Assembly (NCBI GenBank): GCA_026932235.1
Contig: JAIXKR010000086.1
Location: 40,599-104,598 of the forward strand
Length of the DNA: 64,000 nucleotides
Source of the DNA: Burkholderiales bacterium
Lineage (GTDB): Bacteria > Pseudomonadota > Gammaproteobacteria > Burkholderiales > Burkholderiaceae_C
Reading direction: 5' to 3'
Both the position numbers and the translations under genes were made by a program. The notes beneath the pieces are model-generated. The model saw nothing but the letters and a program-made list of their open reading frames with translations. It was not told where the DNA came from and ran no database searches. This document shows positions 63,316 to 64,000 of the stretch, piece by piece (the stretch's first letter is position 1; each line of letters begins with the position of its first letter).

Positions 63316-64000
63316 TCAAGCCTCGCGCCGCAGCGCCGGGAAGAGGATCACGTCGCGGATGCTCGGGCTGTCGGTGAGCAGCATCACCAGGCGGTCGATG
63401 CCCACGCCGCAGCCGCCGGCCGGCGGCATGCCGTACTCGAGCGCGCGCACGAAGTCGGCGTCGTAGTACATCGCCTCCTCGTCGCCGGCGTCCTTGTTCG
63501 CCGCCTGGGCGGCAAAGCGCGCGGCCTGATCCTCGGCGTCGTTGAGCTCGGAGAAGCCGTTGGCCATCTCGCGCCCGGTGACGAAGAGCTCGAAGCGCTC
63601 GGTGATCTGCGGATTGGCGTCGCTGGCGCGCGCCAGCGGGCTGACGTCGACGGGGTAGTCGACGATGAAGGTCGGCTGCCAGAGCTTGTCCTCGACCGCC
63701 GCCTCGAAGAGGCCGAACTGCAGCTCGGCGAGCTTCCAGTGCGCGGGCGGCTCCTGCCCGAGCGCGCGCAGCCGCGCCTGCAGCTCGGCTGCATCCTCGG
63801 CCTGCGCGGGCGTGAGGCCGGCGTGCACGACCAGCGCCTCGCGCACCGACAGGCGCGCAAAAGGCTTGTCCAGGTCGACCGCGCGCCCGCCGTAGCTGAG
63901 CGCGGCGCTGCCCGTGGCCATGCGCGCGGCGTGGCGCAGCAGCTGCTCGGTGAAGTCCATCAGCTCGTGGTAGGACCAGTACGCCGCGTAGAACTCCATC
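63316..64000 (-). CDS. lysS: lysyl-tRNA synthetase, class II (5' end outside window)
   Basis: The C-terminal 228 residues are present; the gene begins beyond the window. Class II features include motif 2-proximal LEFY-type [57 protein letters not shown], and motif 3 as [20 protein letters not shown] followed by DVILFPALR. It charges tRNALys. The CotH lipoprotein gene lies immediately downstream. Confidence 0.96.
   Translation of the reverse strand, partial: MEFYAAYWSYHELMDFTEQLLRHAARMATGSAALSYGGRAVDLDKPFARLSVREALVVHAGLTPAQAEDAAELQARLRALGQEPPAHWKLAELQFGLFEAAVEDKLWQPTFIVDYPVDVSPLARASDANPQITERFELFVTGREMANGFSELNDAEDQAARFAAQAANKDAGDEEAMYYDADFVRALEYGMPPAGGCGVGIDRLVMLLTDSPSIRDVILFPALRREA

Overview
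The window is about 70% GC, almost entirely coding, and reads as chromosome of a betaproteobacterium of the order Burkholderiales, probably near the Rubrivivax/Leptothrix/Ideonella group. The evidence is the gene orders rplM-rpsI-...-erpA, rubredoxin-pilGHIJ-chpA, yqgE-ruvX-pyrR-pyrB-pyrC', coxBA-ctaG-coxC-surf1-ctaB-sco and ubiH-dsbC, plus DUF6776, DUF2244, DUF2970 and PEP-CTERM proteins. I saw no phage, insertion sequence, CRISPR array, rRNA or tRNA. No tool or database was run: assignments rest on motifs and synteny read by eye.

Layout. 1-3.5 kb: a partial acetyltransferase, then ribosomal proteins L13 and S9, DUF6776, a bactofilin and ErpA. 3.5-8.9 kb: AnmK and an M23 peptidase, divergent from TyrS, a CDF transporter and Dtd. 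8.9-17.5 kb: a minus-strand cassette of a complete Liv-type ABC importer, two acyl-CoA ligases of different classes and a 98-aa unknown. A divergent Crp/Fnr-type regulator faces it across a strong palindrome. 18.3-20.6 kb: ThiD and HemL. 20.8-32 kb: rubredoxin, the Pil-Chp twitching chemosensory system ending in a 2034-aa ChpA hybrid kinase, and a diguanylate cyclase. 32-38.3 kb: YqgE, RuvX, PyrR, PyrB, a metal-ligand-less PyrC', then an AMP-phosphorylase-type enzyme coupled to a PRPP-synthetase paralogue. 38.3-43.6 kb: GpmA, rhodanese, glutaredoxin, SecB, GpsA, TrmL, ComF and a BioC-like methyltransferase. 43.9-52.5 kb: an aa3-type cytochrome c oxidase locus whose subunit II carries a haem c domain, with assembly factors but no ctaA. 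52.5-55.8 kb: RpoH with a perfect CIRCE element in its leader, a tartrate/D-malate dehydrogenase-like enzyme and YchF. 55.9-64 kb: a small orphan, a MOSC protein, a PEP-CTERM NIDO protein behind a sigma-54-type promoter, UbiH-like, DsbC-like, enoyl-CoA hydratase, a CotH-kinase lipoprotein and the 3' part of lysS.

Most of this is standard core genome. The observations I rate highest are the CIRCE element on rpoH (linking the HrcA and sigma-32 heat-shock circuits), the Crp/Fnr-type operator between the regulator and the ligase/importer cassette, the archaeal-like AMP-phosphorylase/PRPP-synthetase pair, the sigma-54 promoter on the PEP-CTERM gene, and three genes whose -10 box ends 6-7 bases before the start codon, predicting leaderless mRNAs.
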